The position numbers and the translations under genes are program-made. Below the pieces are notes generated by a model that saw only the letters and a program-made list of their open reading frames with translations, ran no database searches and was not told the origin of the DNA. From GCA-003244245 sp052390115 (GTDB taxonomy: Bacteria; Actinomycetota; Actinomycetes; Mycobacteriales; Pseudonocardiaceae), in assembly GCA_052390115.1 (NCBI GenBank), contig JBQTHE010000011.1, forward strand, positions 112,947 to 176,946: a DNA stretch of 64,000 nucleotides, read 5' to 3'. Positions 34,477 to 42,848 of this stretch are shown here, one piece after another. Every line of letters begins with the position of its first letter. Position 1 is the stretch's first letter.

Positions 34477-34755
34477 ATGATCGTGGATTGCGACCGCTGC
34501 GAGGTCCGCGGCAACGCCTGCCAGGACTGCGTCATCACAGTGCTGCTCGGGGCGCCGCCGGGGGGCGTCGAGCTGGATGGTGCCGAGCGGAGGGCGCTGG
34601 ACACCCTCGCCGAGGCAGGCATGGTGCCCCGGCTGCAACTGATGGATCGCGGCGAACATCACAACGGGACACAGGCCGGGACTGGCGCCCACGAGCGCAC
34701 CGGCGCTGAGCGGTCGGCAACCGGCGGTGAGCGGTCCTCACGTTACGTGTGCTGA
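34477..34755 (+). CDS. Small Cys-rich protein (putative zinc-binding), unknown function
   Basis: A 92-aa protein, MIVDCDRCEVRGNACQDCVI..., with C5, C8, C15 and C18 in a CX2C-X6-CX2C pattern that looks like a zinc knuckle. The middle has LDGAERRALDTLAEAGMVPRL, predicted helical, and the tail is Gly/Ser/Arg-rich. Similar short proteins are found next to NlpC/P60 genes in actinobacteria and are unnamed. ATG 34477 has GGGAG 7 nt upstream. Its place between two envelope hydrolases suggests a link to their control, but that is inference. Confidence 0.78.
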   Translation: MIVDCDRCEVRGNACQDCVITVLLGAPPGGVELDGAERRALDTLAEAGMVPRLQLMDRGEHHNGTQAGTGAHERTGAERSATGGERSSRYVC

Positions 34756-34913
34756 TCGGGTGGGCCGAACATTTGGCGGGGATGCATGACGTCGACCGTG
34801 CCCGGCGGTCGTCTCGTCCCATTGCTGGCGGGTCGGTGGTGGACAGTGCAGGTGACCTTTCGTAACCTTGCCGCGACTCTGCGGTAACTGCTTCCCAAAC
34901 ATGGGCGGCAACG

Positions 34914-35075
34914 CAGGTCGCTGCCGAATCGGCTTCTTCGAGGAGCTGAACTCTTCGAGGAGCTGAACCGGGCACCTTTTCCCAGGGTGAATCCGGGTGG
35001 GCACTCGCGCTCACCCGGAGGGCGCGCAACCACTCCAGCCCTCACCCGTTCAACCCGGTAGGCGGTCCGAGGGAA
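34914..35075 (+). ncRNA. c-di-AMP riboswitch (ydaO-yuaA type)
   Basis: The leader of the second NlpC/P60 gene carries the conserved blocks of the ydaO aptamer in order: GTCGCTGCCGAA (P1 5' side), GAACCGGGCACC, AGGGTGAATCCGGGTGGG, CTCACCCGGAGGGCGCGCAACCACTCC and CAACCCGGTAGGCGGTC (P1 3' side). GGCG pairs with CGCT to close P1. Such riboswitches are known in actinobacteria upstream of cell-wall hydrolases (RpfA, NlpC/P60), where c-di-AMP lowers expression. The 3' end lies about 18 nt before the GTG start. A 17-bp tandem duplication expands the region just after P1. Boundaries are approximate. Confidence 0.87.
34935..34968. repeat. Perfect 17-bp tandem duplication inside the c-di-AMP riboswitch
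   Basis: TCTTCGAGGAGCTGAAC occurs twice back to back (34935-34951 and 34952-34968), between the 5' strand of P1 and the conserved GAACCGGG block. The second copy supplies the GAAC of that block. The aptamer is therefore either lengthened or offered two alternative pairings. Confidence 0.92.
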
Positions 35076-35092
35076 GAGGAGACAGACGCGAC

Positions 35093-36136
35093 GTGTCGTG
35101 GCACCGGCTGAAGCGCAGCGCCCCGGCAGCGATCAGTTCCGCAGCCATTGCTGTCCTGATGATCTTGATTCCCACCCCGGCCACGGCCGACCCAGCACTG
35201 CCCGGAGACGCTCCGGCTGCCGCACAGCGGCTGGCCGAGCTGAACCGGCAGGCTGAGGTACTCACCGAGCAGTGGCACTATGCCCGCGATCAGTTGAATA
35301 CCCGCCGGGCCGACCTGGAGCGGGCCAGGGCTGAGGTCACCGCCGCCGCCGCCTCGGGGGAACGCGCCAAGGTGGTGGAGGGTCAGCACCGCGGGCAGGT
35401 CGATCGGCTGACCAACGCCTCCTTCCAGGGTGCACGACTCAACGGGCTGTCTGCGATGCTGGTCAGTGACTCACCCGAGGACTTCCTCGACCAGCTGTCG
35501 GCGCTGGACGTGCTCGCGGTGGACAACAAGCAGGCGCTGGACCGCCTCGCCGGTGCGGTCGCGCAGGCCCTGCAGGCCGAGCAGTCGGCCGCCGACGCAG
35601 CGACGCGGGCCAGCCAAGCCGAGCACGATGCGGCACGGCTCGAAGGCGATCTGACCCGCTCCCGCGCCGAGATGGGCCGTCAGATCGAGGTGGTCAAGCA
35701 GCGCCTCGCGGCGCTCAACAGCCAGGAGCGAGCCGCCTACACCTCCGGTGGTATTACCAACTTCCCGATCAACCTGATCGGCTCCGGTACCGCAGTCCAA
35801 GCAGCACGCGCCGCGCTGAGCAAGCAAGGCTCGTCGTACGTCTGGGGCGCTGAGGGCCCGGTCGCGTTCGACTGCTCGGGGCTGGTGAAGTGGGCCTTCG
35901 AGCAGGCTGGCATGCCGGGCATGCCGCACTCATCCCAGGCGCAGGCGCGAATGGGGAGCAGCGTCAGCCAGTCGCAGCTACGACCAGGCGACCTCATCGC
36001 GCTGTACTCCCCGATCAGCCACATCGGCATCTACGTCGGCGACGGGTTGTACGTGAACGCGCCGCAGCCTGGCGACGTGGTGAAGGTCGTCTCGGTGCCC
36101 TGGAACCAGGTCACCGCGATGAGCCGGATTGGCTGA
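35093..36136 (+). CDS. NlpC/P60 peptidoglycan endopeptidase, coiled-coil type (paralogue 2, c-di-AMP-controlled)
   Basis: A 347-aa secreted hydrolase, the paralogue of the gene at 33307. It has a signal peptide (cleavage after ATAD), a coiled coil (about 40-215) with the shared SMLVSDSPEDFLDQLSALDVL-type segment, and an NlpC/P60 domain with the catalytic Cys in AFDCSGLVKWAF and His in ISHIGIYVGDG. The GTG start at 35093 (VSWHRLKRS) has GAGGAG about 13 nt upstream. A c-di-AMP riboswitch fills its leader, so turgor/wall homeostasis signals should control it, while paralogue 1 has no such leader. Confidence 0.93.
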   Translation: MSWHRLKRSAPAAISSAAIAVLMILIPTPATADPALPGDAPAAAQRLAELNRQAEVLTEQWHYARDQLNTRRADLERARAEVTAAAASGERAKVVEGQHRGQVDRLTNASFQGARLNGLSAMLVSDSPEDFLDQLSALDVLAVDNKQALDRLAGAVAQALQAEQSAADAATRASQAEHDAARLEGDLTRSRAEMGRQIEVVKQRLAALNSQERAAYTSGGITNFPINLIGSGTAVQAARAALSKQGSSYVWGAEGPVAFDCSGLVKWAFEQAGMPGMPHSSQAQARMGSSVSQSQLRPGDLIALYSPISHIGIYVGDGLYVNAPQPGDVVKVVSVPWNQVTAMSRIG

Positions 36137-36204
36137 GCGCGACCCAGGCCGCCACGCAGGTGCTGGCCGCAACCCTCCGGAATAGTCACGGTTACCCTCT
36201 GGCG

Positions 36205-37335
36205 GTGCCGCGGATCCTGCTGGTGAGCAACGACTTCCCGCCCCGGGCCGGCGGCATCCAGGCCTACCTGCACGAGCTGACTATGGCGCTGCCCGCGGGG
36301 GAGATCGCCGTCTACGCTCCGGACTGGCCGGGAGCGGATGCTTTCGACGCACAGCAGCCTTTCCCGGTCGTCCGGCATTCCGGAACTCTCATGCTTCCCA
36401 CTCCGCCGGTACTGCGGCGGGCCGCTGGGCTGCTGCGGGAGCTGCGCTGTGAGACCGTGTGGTTCGGCGCTGCCGCCCCGCTGGCGCTGCTAGGTCCAGC
36501 GTTGCGCCGCGCGGGGGTACGGCGGGTGGTGGCCAGCAGCCACGGTCACGAGGTGGGCTGGTCGATGCTGCCCGCCGGACGGACGGCGCTGCGCCGGATC
36601 GGAACGGATGCCGACGTGGTCACCGCGGTGAGCCAGTACACCCGACGCCGCGTCGCTTCCGCGTTCGGCCCCCAGGCGGCCCTTGAACTACTCCCGCCTG
36701 GAGTGGACTGCACAGCGTTTCACCCGGATCCTGTCGCACGGGCAGAGATCCGGCGACGTTATCGGCTGGGGGAGGCTCCGGTCGTGCTGTGCGTGTCCCG
36801 GCTGGTGGCCCGCAAGGGGCAGGACACGCTGGTGAAGGCGTTGCCCGCGATCCGGCGCCAAGTGCCAGGGGCCACGCTGCTGCTCGTCGGGGGTGGGCCC
36901 CGGCGGGCCGAGTTGCACCGGCTGGCCGAGTCGTGCGACGTCGCAGATGCCGTGGTGTGTACGGGAGCGGTGCCGTGGTCTGAGCTGCCCGCGCACTACG
37001 CGGCGGGCGACGTCTTCGCGATGCCCTGCCGGACCCGTGGTCGGGGACTGGACGTCGAGGGTTTCGGTCTGGTGTATCTCGAAGCCGCGGCGACCGGTCT
37101 GCCCGTCGTCGCCGGTGACGCCGGTGGGGCGCGGGAGACCGTCCGCGCCGGGGACACCGGTGATCTGGTGAACGGCCGGAACGTAGCAGCGGTGGCCCGG
37201 ACCGTGGGAACACTGCTTGCCGATCCCGAGCGGGCGGCGGCGATGGGCCGGCGCGGGCGACACTGGATGCTCCAGGAATGGAACTGGGCGGGCCGGGCAC
37301 AGCGTCTGAGCGACTTGCTGCTGCGCAGCTCGTGA
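36205..37335 (+). CDS. pimB: GT4 glycosyltransferase, PimB-like alpha-mannosyltransferase
   Basis: A 376-aa GT-B fold glycosyltransferase, equivalent to Rv2188c (PimB'), which adds the second mannose to phosphatidylinositol mannoside. It has the N-terminal ILLVSNDFPPRAGGIQAYLHEL loop, the acceptor-site SSHGHEVGWSMLPAGR segment, VVLCVSRLVARKGQDTLVKAL at the start of the C-terminal domain, and the EX7E-like VEGFGLVYLEAAATGLPVVAG. The GTG start at 36205 has no Shine-Dalgarno; TACCCT at 36193-36198 sits 6-7 nt upstream, suggesting a leaderless mRNA. The exact glycolipid acceptor is inferred from synteny. Confidence 0.88.
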   Translation: MPRILLVSNDFPPRAGGIQAYLHELTMALPAGEIAVYAPDWPGADAFDAQQPFPVVRHSGTLMLPTPPVLRRAAGLLRELRCETVWFGAAAPLALLGPALRRAGVRRVVASSHGHEVGWSMLPAGRTALRRIGTDADVVTAVSQYTRRRVASAFGPQAALELLPPGVDCTAFHPDPVARAEIRRRYRLGEAPVVLCVSRLVARKGQDTLVKALPAIRRQVPGATLLLVGGGPRRAELHRLAESCDVADAVVCTGAVPWSELPAHYAAGDVFAMPCRTRGRGLDVEGFGLVYLEAAATGLPVVAGDAGGARETVRAGDTGDLVNGRNVAAVARTVGTLLADPERAAAMGRRGRHWMLQEWNWAGRAQRLSDLLLRSS

Positions 37336-37363
37336 GTGCGTAACAGTTACGCACTCACGAGCT
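37327..37363. terminator. 17-bp perfect hairpin, bidirectional terminator overlapping both stop codons
   Basis: AGCTCGTGAGTGCGTAA (37327-37343) pairs perfectly with TTACGCACTCACGAGCT (37347-37363) around a 3-nt loop CAG. It contains the pimB stop (37333-37335) in one arm and the fadD stop (37355-37357) in the other, so it can terminate transcripts from both convergent genes. Confidence 0.85.
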
Positions 37364-39169
37364 GTACAGCGCCTCGATGTCGGCGGCGAAGTCCTTGGCC
37401 ACCACGGCGCGCTTGAGCTTGAGGGTCGGGGTGAGCTGACCACCGTCCTCGGTGAAGTCGACGGGCAGGATCCGGAACCTGCGGATCGTCTCGGCCTTCG
37501 AGACGGTCCTGTTGGCGTCATCCACAGCACCCTGCACCTCGGCGCGCAGGGCGTCATCGTCGATCAGGTCGGCGGCGGAAACACCGGTCGGCTTCCCATG
37601 CTCGGCAGCCCAGGCTGGTAGGACATCAGCGTCGAGAGTGATCAGAGCCGCGACGAACGGCTGCTTGTCACCCACCACCATGCACTGGCTGATCAGTCGG
37701 TGGGCTCGGATCCGGTCCTCAAGTGCAGCAGGTGAGACATTCTTACCGGCTGCCGTGACGATGAGCTCCTTCTTGCGGCCGGTGATCCGCAGGAAGCCGT
37801 CGGCGTCCAGCTGTCCGAGATCGCCGGTGTGAAACCAGCCATCGACGATGGCTTCCTCGGTGGCCTGCTCGTTGTGCCAGTACCGACGCAGCAATCCCGG
37901 GCTCTTGATCAGCACCTCGCCGTCGTCGCCGATCTTGATCGTCACACCGGGCAACGGTTGACCCACGGTGCCGATCTTGACGTTCTTCTCGGTGTTCACC
38001 GCGGCGGGAGCGCTCGTCTCGGTCAACCCGTAGCCCTCGAGCACCGTCACCCCGATACCGCGGAAGAAATGCCCGAGTCGCTCGCCCAGCGGCGCACCAC
38101 CGGAGACCGCCGCGACGCACCGACCGCCGAGCACCGCCCGCAGCTTGGAATAGACCAGTTGGTCGAACAACGCGTGCTTGCCCCGAAGGACCAGACTGCC
38201 CCCGCCGGTGTCGAGCGCGCGGCTCCACTCGACGGCGGTGGCTTCGGCAGCGTCGAAGATGAAGCCTTTGCCGTCCGCGTGCGCCTTCTGCTTCGCCGAG
38301 TTGTAGACCTTCTCGAAGACTCGCGGTACCGCCAGCACGAACGTGGGCCGGAACTCGGCCAGTTCGGCGGCCAGGTTCGTCACATCCCGGGTGTGCCCGA
38401 GAGTGATCCGCGCGTACACACAACAGCACTGGAGGATTCGGGCGAGCACATGCGCCAGTGGGATGAACAGCAGCACCGAGTTGGCCGACTGCATCAAGCC
38501 GGGAAACTCTCCCATTGCCGACCGGGTCACCGCGAGCAGGTTGCGATGGGTGATCTCGCAGCCCTTGGGTCGCCCGGTGGTCCCCGAGGTATAGATCAGT
38601 GTCGCCAGGTCCTCGGCCACCACCGCGGCGGCGCGCTGCCGTACGGCGTCGTCGCTGATCTCGGCGCCCAGTGCAGTGACCTCGTCGATCGCCGCGCCCG
38701 GACCCGCACCACCCGGCCCCCGCTCGATCTGCCAGACCAGAGCCGGCTGGCCCAGGCGATCAACCAGGCCTTGGACTATCTCGCGGTGCGCGGAGGTCTC
38801 GACGAAGACCGCCTTGGCACCGGAATCCGAAAGGATCCACTCCACCTGTTCAGGGGAGGACGTCTCGTAGATCGGTACCGTCGATGCGCCGGCGGCCCAG
38901 ATCGCGTAGTCCAGCACGGTCCACTCGTAGCGGGTCTTGGATAGCAGCGCGACCCGATCCCCGCGCTCGATGCCCGATGTGATGAGACCCTTGGCCACCG
39001 ACCTGACCTGTTCCGCGAAGTCCCTCGCTGTGACGTCAACCCAGCCGCCATCGACCCGGCGGCGAAAGCTGACGCTGCTGGCGAACCGCTCGGCGTTGGC
39101 CCATACCGCATCGGTGAGGTTTTCCTCGTCGGCCACCACTGTGGTGGCCGGGACTGTGAACTCCCGCAC
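37355..39169 (-). CDS. Long-chain fatty acid-CoA ligase (AMP-forming), FadD15-like
   Basis: Activates fatty acids through an acyl-adenylate. The 604-aa product has the ANL superfamily P-loop TLIYTSGTTGRPKGCEITH, the GYGLTETSAPAA motif, and the GWFHTGDLGQLDADGFLRITG and GRKKELIVTAAGKNVSPAALE hinge region with the C-terminal Lys context. GTG 39169 (VREFTVPATT) is preceded by GGAGG at 5 nt spacing; the open frame runs 80 codons further without similarity. It is equivalent to Rv2187 (fadD15) by position. It is likely cytosolic or membrane-associated. Confidence 0.94.
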   Translation of the reverse strand: MREFTVPATTVVADEENLTDAVWANAERFASSVSFRRRVDGGWVDVTARDFAEQVRSVAKGLITSGIERGDRVALLSKTRYEWTVLDYAIWAAGASTVPIYETSSPEQVEWILSDSGAKAVFVETSAHREIVQGLVDRLGQPALVWQIERGPGGAGPGAAIDEVTALGAEISDDAVRQRAAAVVAEDLATLIYTSGTTGRPKGCEITHRNLLAVTRSAMGEFPGLMQSANSVLLFIPLAHVLARILQCCCVYARITLGHTRDVTNLAAELAEFRPTFVLAVPRVFEKVYNSAKQKAHADGKGFIFDAAEATAVEWSRALDTGGGSLVLRGKHALFDQLVYSKLRAVLGGRCVAAVSGGAPLGERLGHFFRGIGVTVLEGYGLTETSAPAAVNTEKNVKIGTVGQPLPGVTIKIGDDGEVLIKSPGLLRRYWHNEQATEEAIVDGWFHTGDLGQLDADGFLRITGRKKELIVTAAGKNVSPAALEDRIRAHRLISQCMVVGDKQPFVAALITLDADVLPAWAAEHGKPTGVSAADLIDDDALRAEVQGAVDDANRTVSKAETIRRFRILPVDFTEDGGQLTPTLKLKRAVVAKDFAADIEALYSS

Positions 39170-39393
39170 GGGTACCTCCGCAGCTCGTGCCGTTCCACCG
39201 CTGCCTGGCCAGGCCGTCGGCCGGCCCGGCCTAGGAGTATCGAACGTATCGCGACCAGCGTTTCGTCCAACAGTCCGGCGGTGCCTGAATCGCCGACGAG
39301 TAGCCTGCCTGCCCGTGCGGGTCCACGTGGGGTCTGACGTGCACGGCAAATGCAAACACTCCCGGCGACAAAGGGCCGGGTAGCCTGCCCGGC

Positions 39394-39828
39394 ATGGCCG
39401 ATCAGTCAACCCAGTCCATTGTGATCAACGCCGCTCCGCAGGCGATCATGGACGTGATCGCCGACTTCGCCGCCTACCCGCAGTGGGCAGTGGCCGTGCA
39501 GAAGACCGAGGTGATCGTGCCCGGCGTCGGTGATCGCGCCGAGCGGGTTCGTTTCTCGCTGGACGCCGGCATCGTCAAAGACGAGTACGTGCTCGATTAC
39601 ACCTGGTCCGCCGACAGGCTGATGGTGAGCTGGGAACTGGTCAAGGGCCAGATGCAGAAGGCTCAGCATGGCTCTTACGTTCTCAAACCTGCTGGTGGTG
39701 CGACCAACGTGACGTACAGCCTCACGGTTGACCTGGTGATACCCATAATCGGGATGATCAAGCGGAAGGCCGAGCGGGTCATCATGGATACCGCGCTGAA
39801 GGAGCTCAAGCGCCGCGTGGAGGTCTGA
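39394..39828 (+). CDS. SRPBCC family protein (TB16.3-like)
   Basis: A 144-aa START/Bet v1-like lipid-binding fold protein, equivalent to Rv2185c (TB16.3). It starts MADQSTQSIVINAAPQAIMDVIADFAAYPQW, the typical first strand/helix of coenzyme Q-binding/polyketide cyclase-like proteins, and ends in a helix MDTALKELKRRVEV. TAGCCT at 39381-39386 is 7 nt before the ATG, with no Shine-Dalgarno, so the mRNA is probably leaderless. The ligand is unknown. It is divergent from the acyl-CoA ligase gene, with a 224-bp gap that shows no other element. Confidence 0.92.
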   Translation: MADQSTQSIVINAAPQAIMDVIADFAAYPQWAVAVQKTEVIVPGVGDRAERVRFSLDAGIVKDEYVLDYTWSADRLMVSWELVKGQMQKAQHGSYVLKPAGGATNVTYSLTVDLVIPIIGMIKRKAERVIMDTALKELKRRVEV

Positions 39829-39843
39829 AGGCAGGGGTGAGCG

Positions 39844-40257
39844 CTACAGCTGCGCCCCATCGTCCCAGCCCTCCGGTGGCGGGCCGGAACGCAGCCCGAT
39901 CGCCAACCAGCCGATCCCCGCCGTCAGCGCCAACAGGCCCAGGGGCGTTGCCACGCCCGCGCCCAAGCCCAGCAGGTTCGGTGCTACCAGCAGCAGCACT
40001 CCAACCGCGAGCAGCGCCACACCGCCCACCGTCCGGGCCCGGGGCACCGGCAGCGGTGGTGGCTCTGGTGGCTCGAAATGATCCTCCTCGGCGGGCCGGT
40101 GCAGGTCCGGCTCAGGCTGCAAACCCGCGACGATGGCGGCGAACGCAGCATCAGTGTCCTTCGGATCCTTCGAGTCCTTCGAATCCTTGGAGCTACTGTG
40201 CCGGGCCGGACCTTCACGGTCCGGCTCCTCGGGATCGGGGAAGGTCAACTCCGACAC
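39844..40257 (-). CDS. Putative small membrane protein with acidic/Ser-rich N terminus
   Basis: A 137-aa protein (GTG 40257, VSELTFPDPEEPD) that I do not recognise by name. The first 70 residues are hydrophilic and include the low-complexity run SSSKDSKDSKDPKD. Two closely spaced hydrophobic helices then run GGVALLAVGVLLLVAPNLLG and TPLGLLALTAGIGWLAIGL, and the tail is RSGPPPEGWDDGAQL. Actinobacterial proteins of this layout occur between the TB16.3-like gene and plsC. The alternative start one codon upstream (40260) is also GTG. It is convergent with the SRPBCC gene (15 bp). Confidence 0.75.
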   Translation of the reverse strand: MSELTFPDPEEPDREGPARHSSSKDSKDSKDPKDTDAAFAAIVAGLQPEPDLHRPAEEDHFEPPEPPPLPVPRARTVGGVALLAVGVLLLVAPNLLGLGAGVATPLGLLALTAGIGWLAIGLRSGPPPEGWDDGAQL

Positions 40258-40449
40258 CACTCTCGGACTCGGCCGGGGATCACTGCCGGGGTGACGGTAC
40301 CGCGCCGACGCGGGAGGCGCGCGGGTGCTTACCGGAGCGAACCATGCCCGCCGGGCCTGCGTACCAAGGGTAGGTGCGGGGTCGTTGTGCGGCTCCGTAG
40401 GCTGGTAGATGCTGCGGCCCGCGAGGGCAAGGGAAGGGATCGGTAGGCG

Positions 40450-41154
40450 GTGTTCTACTGGCTGCTCAAACACCTGCTACTCGGGCCCTTGATGCGCCTG
40501 GCATGCCATCCGCGGGTCTATGGCGCCGAGCATCTCCCGAAGCGCGGCGGCGCCATTCTGGCCAGCAACCATCTCGCGGTGGCCGACTCGTTCTTCCTAC
40601 CCCTGGTAGTCCGCCGCCGGGTGACGTTCCTGGCCAAGCGGGAGTACTTCACCACGCCGGGACTGCGGGGGTGGTTCAAGCGGCAGTTCTTCAGCGCCTC
40701 CGGTCAGGTGCCGATCGACCGGTCCAGCGCTTCAGCCGCGCAGGCTGCCCTGGACACCGGAGTGCGGCTACTAGCTGCGGGCAACCTGCTCGGCATCTAC
40801 CCGGAAGGCACCCGGTCCCCGGACGGCCGGTTGTACAAGGGCAAGACCGGTGTCGCCCGGATGGCGCTGCAGGCAGGCGTCCCGGTGATCCCGGTCGCCA
40901 TGGTGGGCACCGACAAGGTCAGCCCCATCGGCACCAAGATGTGGCGGCCGCATCCGGTTGAAGTGCGCTTCGGCGCGCCGCTGGACTTCTCCCGATACGC
41001 GGGCCTGGCCGGTGACCGGTTCGTCGAACGATCGATCGTCGACGAAATCATGTACTCCTTGATGGACCTCTCCGGCCAGGAGTACGTGGACCGGTACGCG
41101 TCGTCGGTCAAGCAGCGCGAGCCGCCGCCGCAGCTGGCACTCAAGGCGTCCTGA
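40450..41154 (+). CDS. plsC: 1-acylglycerol-3-phosphate O-acyltransferase (PlsC family)
   Basis: A 234-aa membrane-associated acyltransferase that makes phosphatidic acid or a related acylated lipid. It has the catalytic HX4D motif in SNHLAVADSFFLP, the glycerophosphate-binding IYPEGTRSPDGRLYKGKTG and VPVIPVAMVGTDKVSP. It is equivalent to Rv2182c, a PlsC-like protein in the same neighbourhood. GTG start; no clear Shine-Dalgarno. It is divergent from the small membrane protein gene by 192 bp, in which nothing is visible. Confidence 0.93.
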   Translation: MFYWLLKHLLLGPLMRLACHPRVYGAEHLPKRGGAILASNHLAVADSFFLPLVVRRRVTFLAKREYFTTPGLRGWFKRQFFSASGQVPIDRSSASAAQAALDTGVRLLAAGNLLGIYPEGTRSPDGRLYKGKTGVARMALQAGVPVIPVAMVGTDKVSPIGTKMWRPHPVEVRFGAPLDFSRYAGLAGDRFVERSIVDEIMYSLMDLSGQEYVDRYASSVKQREPPPQLALKAS

Positions 41155-41193
41155 CCAGCCCTGAGGGTTGGGCGCTGGGTAGGCTGGCCGGTC

Positions 41194-41697
41194 GTGCGGT
41201 TCTTCTACGACTGCGAGTTCATCGAGGACGGCGTCACCATCGAGCTCATCTCCATCGGCGTGGTGGACGAGCAGGGTCGGGAGTACTACGCGGTATCCAC
41301 CGAGTTCGATTCCGCGCGGGCTGGCGAGTGGGTCCGATCGCATGTGTTACCCAAGCTGCCGCCGCCGTCGGACCGGGCATGGCGCAGCCGGGCGGCCATC
41401 CGCGACACGCTGCTGGAGTTTCTCACCGCGTCCGGCGAGCGAGTGGAACTGTGGGCCTGGTTCGCCGCCTACGACCACGTCGCTCTCGCCCAGCTATGGG
41501 GACCGATGCCGGCGCTGCCTCGAGCACTACCTCGGTTCACCCGGGACCTGAGGCAGCGCTGGGAGGACGCCGGCAAGCCAGCACTGCCCCCGCCGCCCAG
41601 CGACGCTCACGACGCGGTGGCCGACGCCCGGCACAACCTCACCAGGTGGCGGGTGATCGAGGAGCACCGCTCGGCGCGGCCGGGTCGGCCCCGATGA
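41194..41697 (+). CDS. RNase AS-type 3'-5' exoribonuclease (DEDDh)
   Basis: A 167-aa homologue of Rv2179c, shown in mycobacteria to be an adenylate-preferring 3'-5' exoribonuclease of the RNase T/DEDDh group. All catalytic acids are present: DCEF near residue 6, the Asp in AAYDHVALAQLWG, and HDAVADARHNLTRW with the catalytic His/Asp. GTG 41194 has TAGGCT 8 nt upstream (41180-41185), consistent with a leaderless transcript. It is followed after 79 bp by the phosphofructokinase. Confidence 0.92.
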   Translation: MRFFYDCEFIEDGVTIELISIGVVDEQGREYYAVSTEFDSARAGEWVRSHVLPKLPPPSDRAWRSRAAIRDTLLEFLTASGERVELWAWFAAYDHVALAQLWGPMPALPRALPRFTRDLRQRWEDAGKPALPPPPSDAHDAVADARHNLTRWRVIEEHRSARPGRPR

Positions 41698-41776
41698 CCT
41701 GCCGTGTTGCTGCACCGAGCCCTTCGTGCCACTCTCACGCCCGTCAAGTAGGGACGAGCGGGAAGGCGAAATCGAT

Positions 41777-42799
41777 ATGCGTATCGGCGTGCTCACGGGG
41801 GGTGGGGACTGCCCGGGTCTCAATGCGGTGATCCGGGCGGTGGTCCGCAAAGGCATCGAGGTGTACGGGCACGAGATCATCGGATTCCGGGACGGCTGGC
41901 GGGGCCCGATGGAGGGGCTGGTCCAGCCGCTCGGTCTGGCCGATGTGGAGCACATCCTTCCCCTTGGTGGCACCATCCTGCGCACCTCGCGCACCAACCC
42001 GTACCGCAACGGCGGCGCGGAACAGGTCAAGCGGACTCTGACCGAGCACGGTGTGGACGCCCTGATCGCGATCGGCGGCGAGGACACCCTCGGGGTGGCT
42101 CGCCGGCTGGGCGAGGACGGGGTTTTCGTGGTCGGCGTGCCGAAGACCATCGACAACGACTTGGGTGCCACCGACTACACCTTCGGGTTCGACACCGCGG
42201 TGCACATCGCTACCGAGGCGATCGACCGGCTGCGTACCACGGCGGAGTCGCACCACCGGGCGGCGGTCGTGGAGGTGATGGGTCGCAATGCGGGCTGGAT
42301 CGCACTGCACTCCGGGATGGCCGGCGGGGCGAACGCCATCCTGATGCCGGAATGGCCATTCTCCGTGGATCGGGTGTGTAAGTGGGTCATCCGGTGCCTC
42401 GATCGGGAATCCGCCGCGATCGTCGTGGTGGCTGAGGGCGCGGTGCCAGAGGGAGGCGCGGAGCTCGTCGCCGCCGCGGAGATCGACGCGTTCGGCCACA
42501 AGCGCCTCGGCGGCGTCGGAATCTGGCTGGCCGACGAGATCGCCCGACGCACCAGTGCCGAATCCCGTGCCGTGGTTCTGGGGCACATCCAGCGCGGGGG
42601 TACCCCCACTGCCTACGACCGCGTGCTGGCTACCCGATTCGGCGTTCATGCCGTCGACGCGGTGCACGAGGGCGACCGCGGCATCATGGTGGCACTGCGC
42701 GGCACCGATATCATCCGGGTGAAGCTGGCCGAGGCCACCGCAGCCATCAAGACGGTGCCGCCGCAGCGCCACGTCGAAGCCGAGGTGTTCTTCGGTTAA
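41777..42799 (+). CDS. pfkA: 6-phosphofructokinase, likely pyrophosphate-dependent type
   Basis: Phosphorylates fructose-6-phosphate. The 340-aa product begins MRIGVLTGGGDCPGLNAVIR and has the catalytic PKTIDND loop and the sugar-site MGRNAGWIALHSG. Donor-specificity positions are D103 in IGGEDTLG and K123 in VPKTIDND, corresponding to Gly104 and Gly124 of the ATP enzyme of E. coli. The Asp/Lys pair is the classical PPi-dependent signature, as in Amycolatopsis methanolica PPi-PFK, whereas many actinobacterial ATP enzymes keep Gly at the first site. ATG 41777 has GGAAGG upstream. The PPi assignment is inference from residues. Confidence 0.92.
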   Translation: MRIGVLTGGGDCPGLNAVIRAVVRKGIEVYGHEIIGFRDGWRGPMEGLVQPLGLADVEHILPLGGTILRTSRTNPYRNGGAEQVKRTLTEHGVDALIAIGGEDTLGVARRLGEDGVFVVGVPKTIDNDLGATDYTFGFDTAVHIATEAIDRLRTTAESHHRAAVVEVMGRNAGWIALHSGMAGGANAILMPEWPFSVDRVCKWVIRCLDRESAAIVVVAEGAVPEGGAELVAAAEIDAFGHKRLGGVGIWLADEIARRTSAESRAVVLGHIQRGGTPTAYDRVLATRFGVHAVDAVHEGDRGIMVALRGTDIIRVKLAEATAAIKTVPPQRHVEAEVFFG

Positions 42800-42848
42800 T
42801 GGGTCCCGCTGGACTGGCCCGGGGGCTCACCACATACCCTCAAACATC

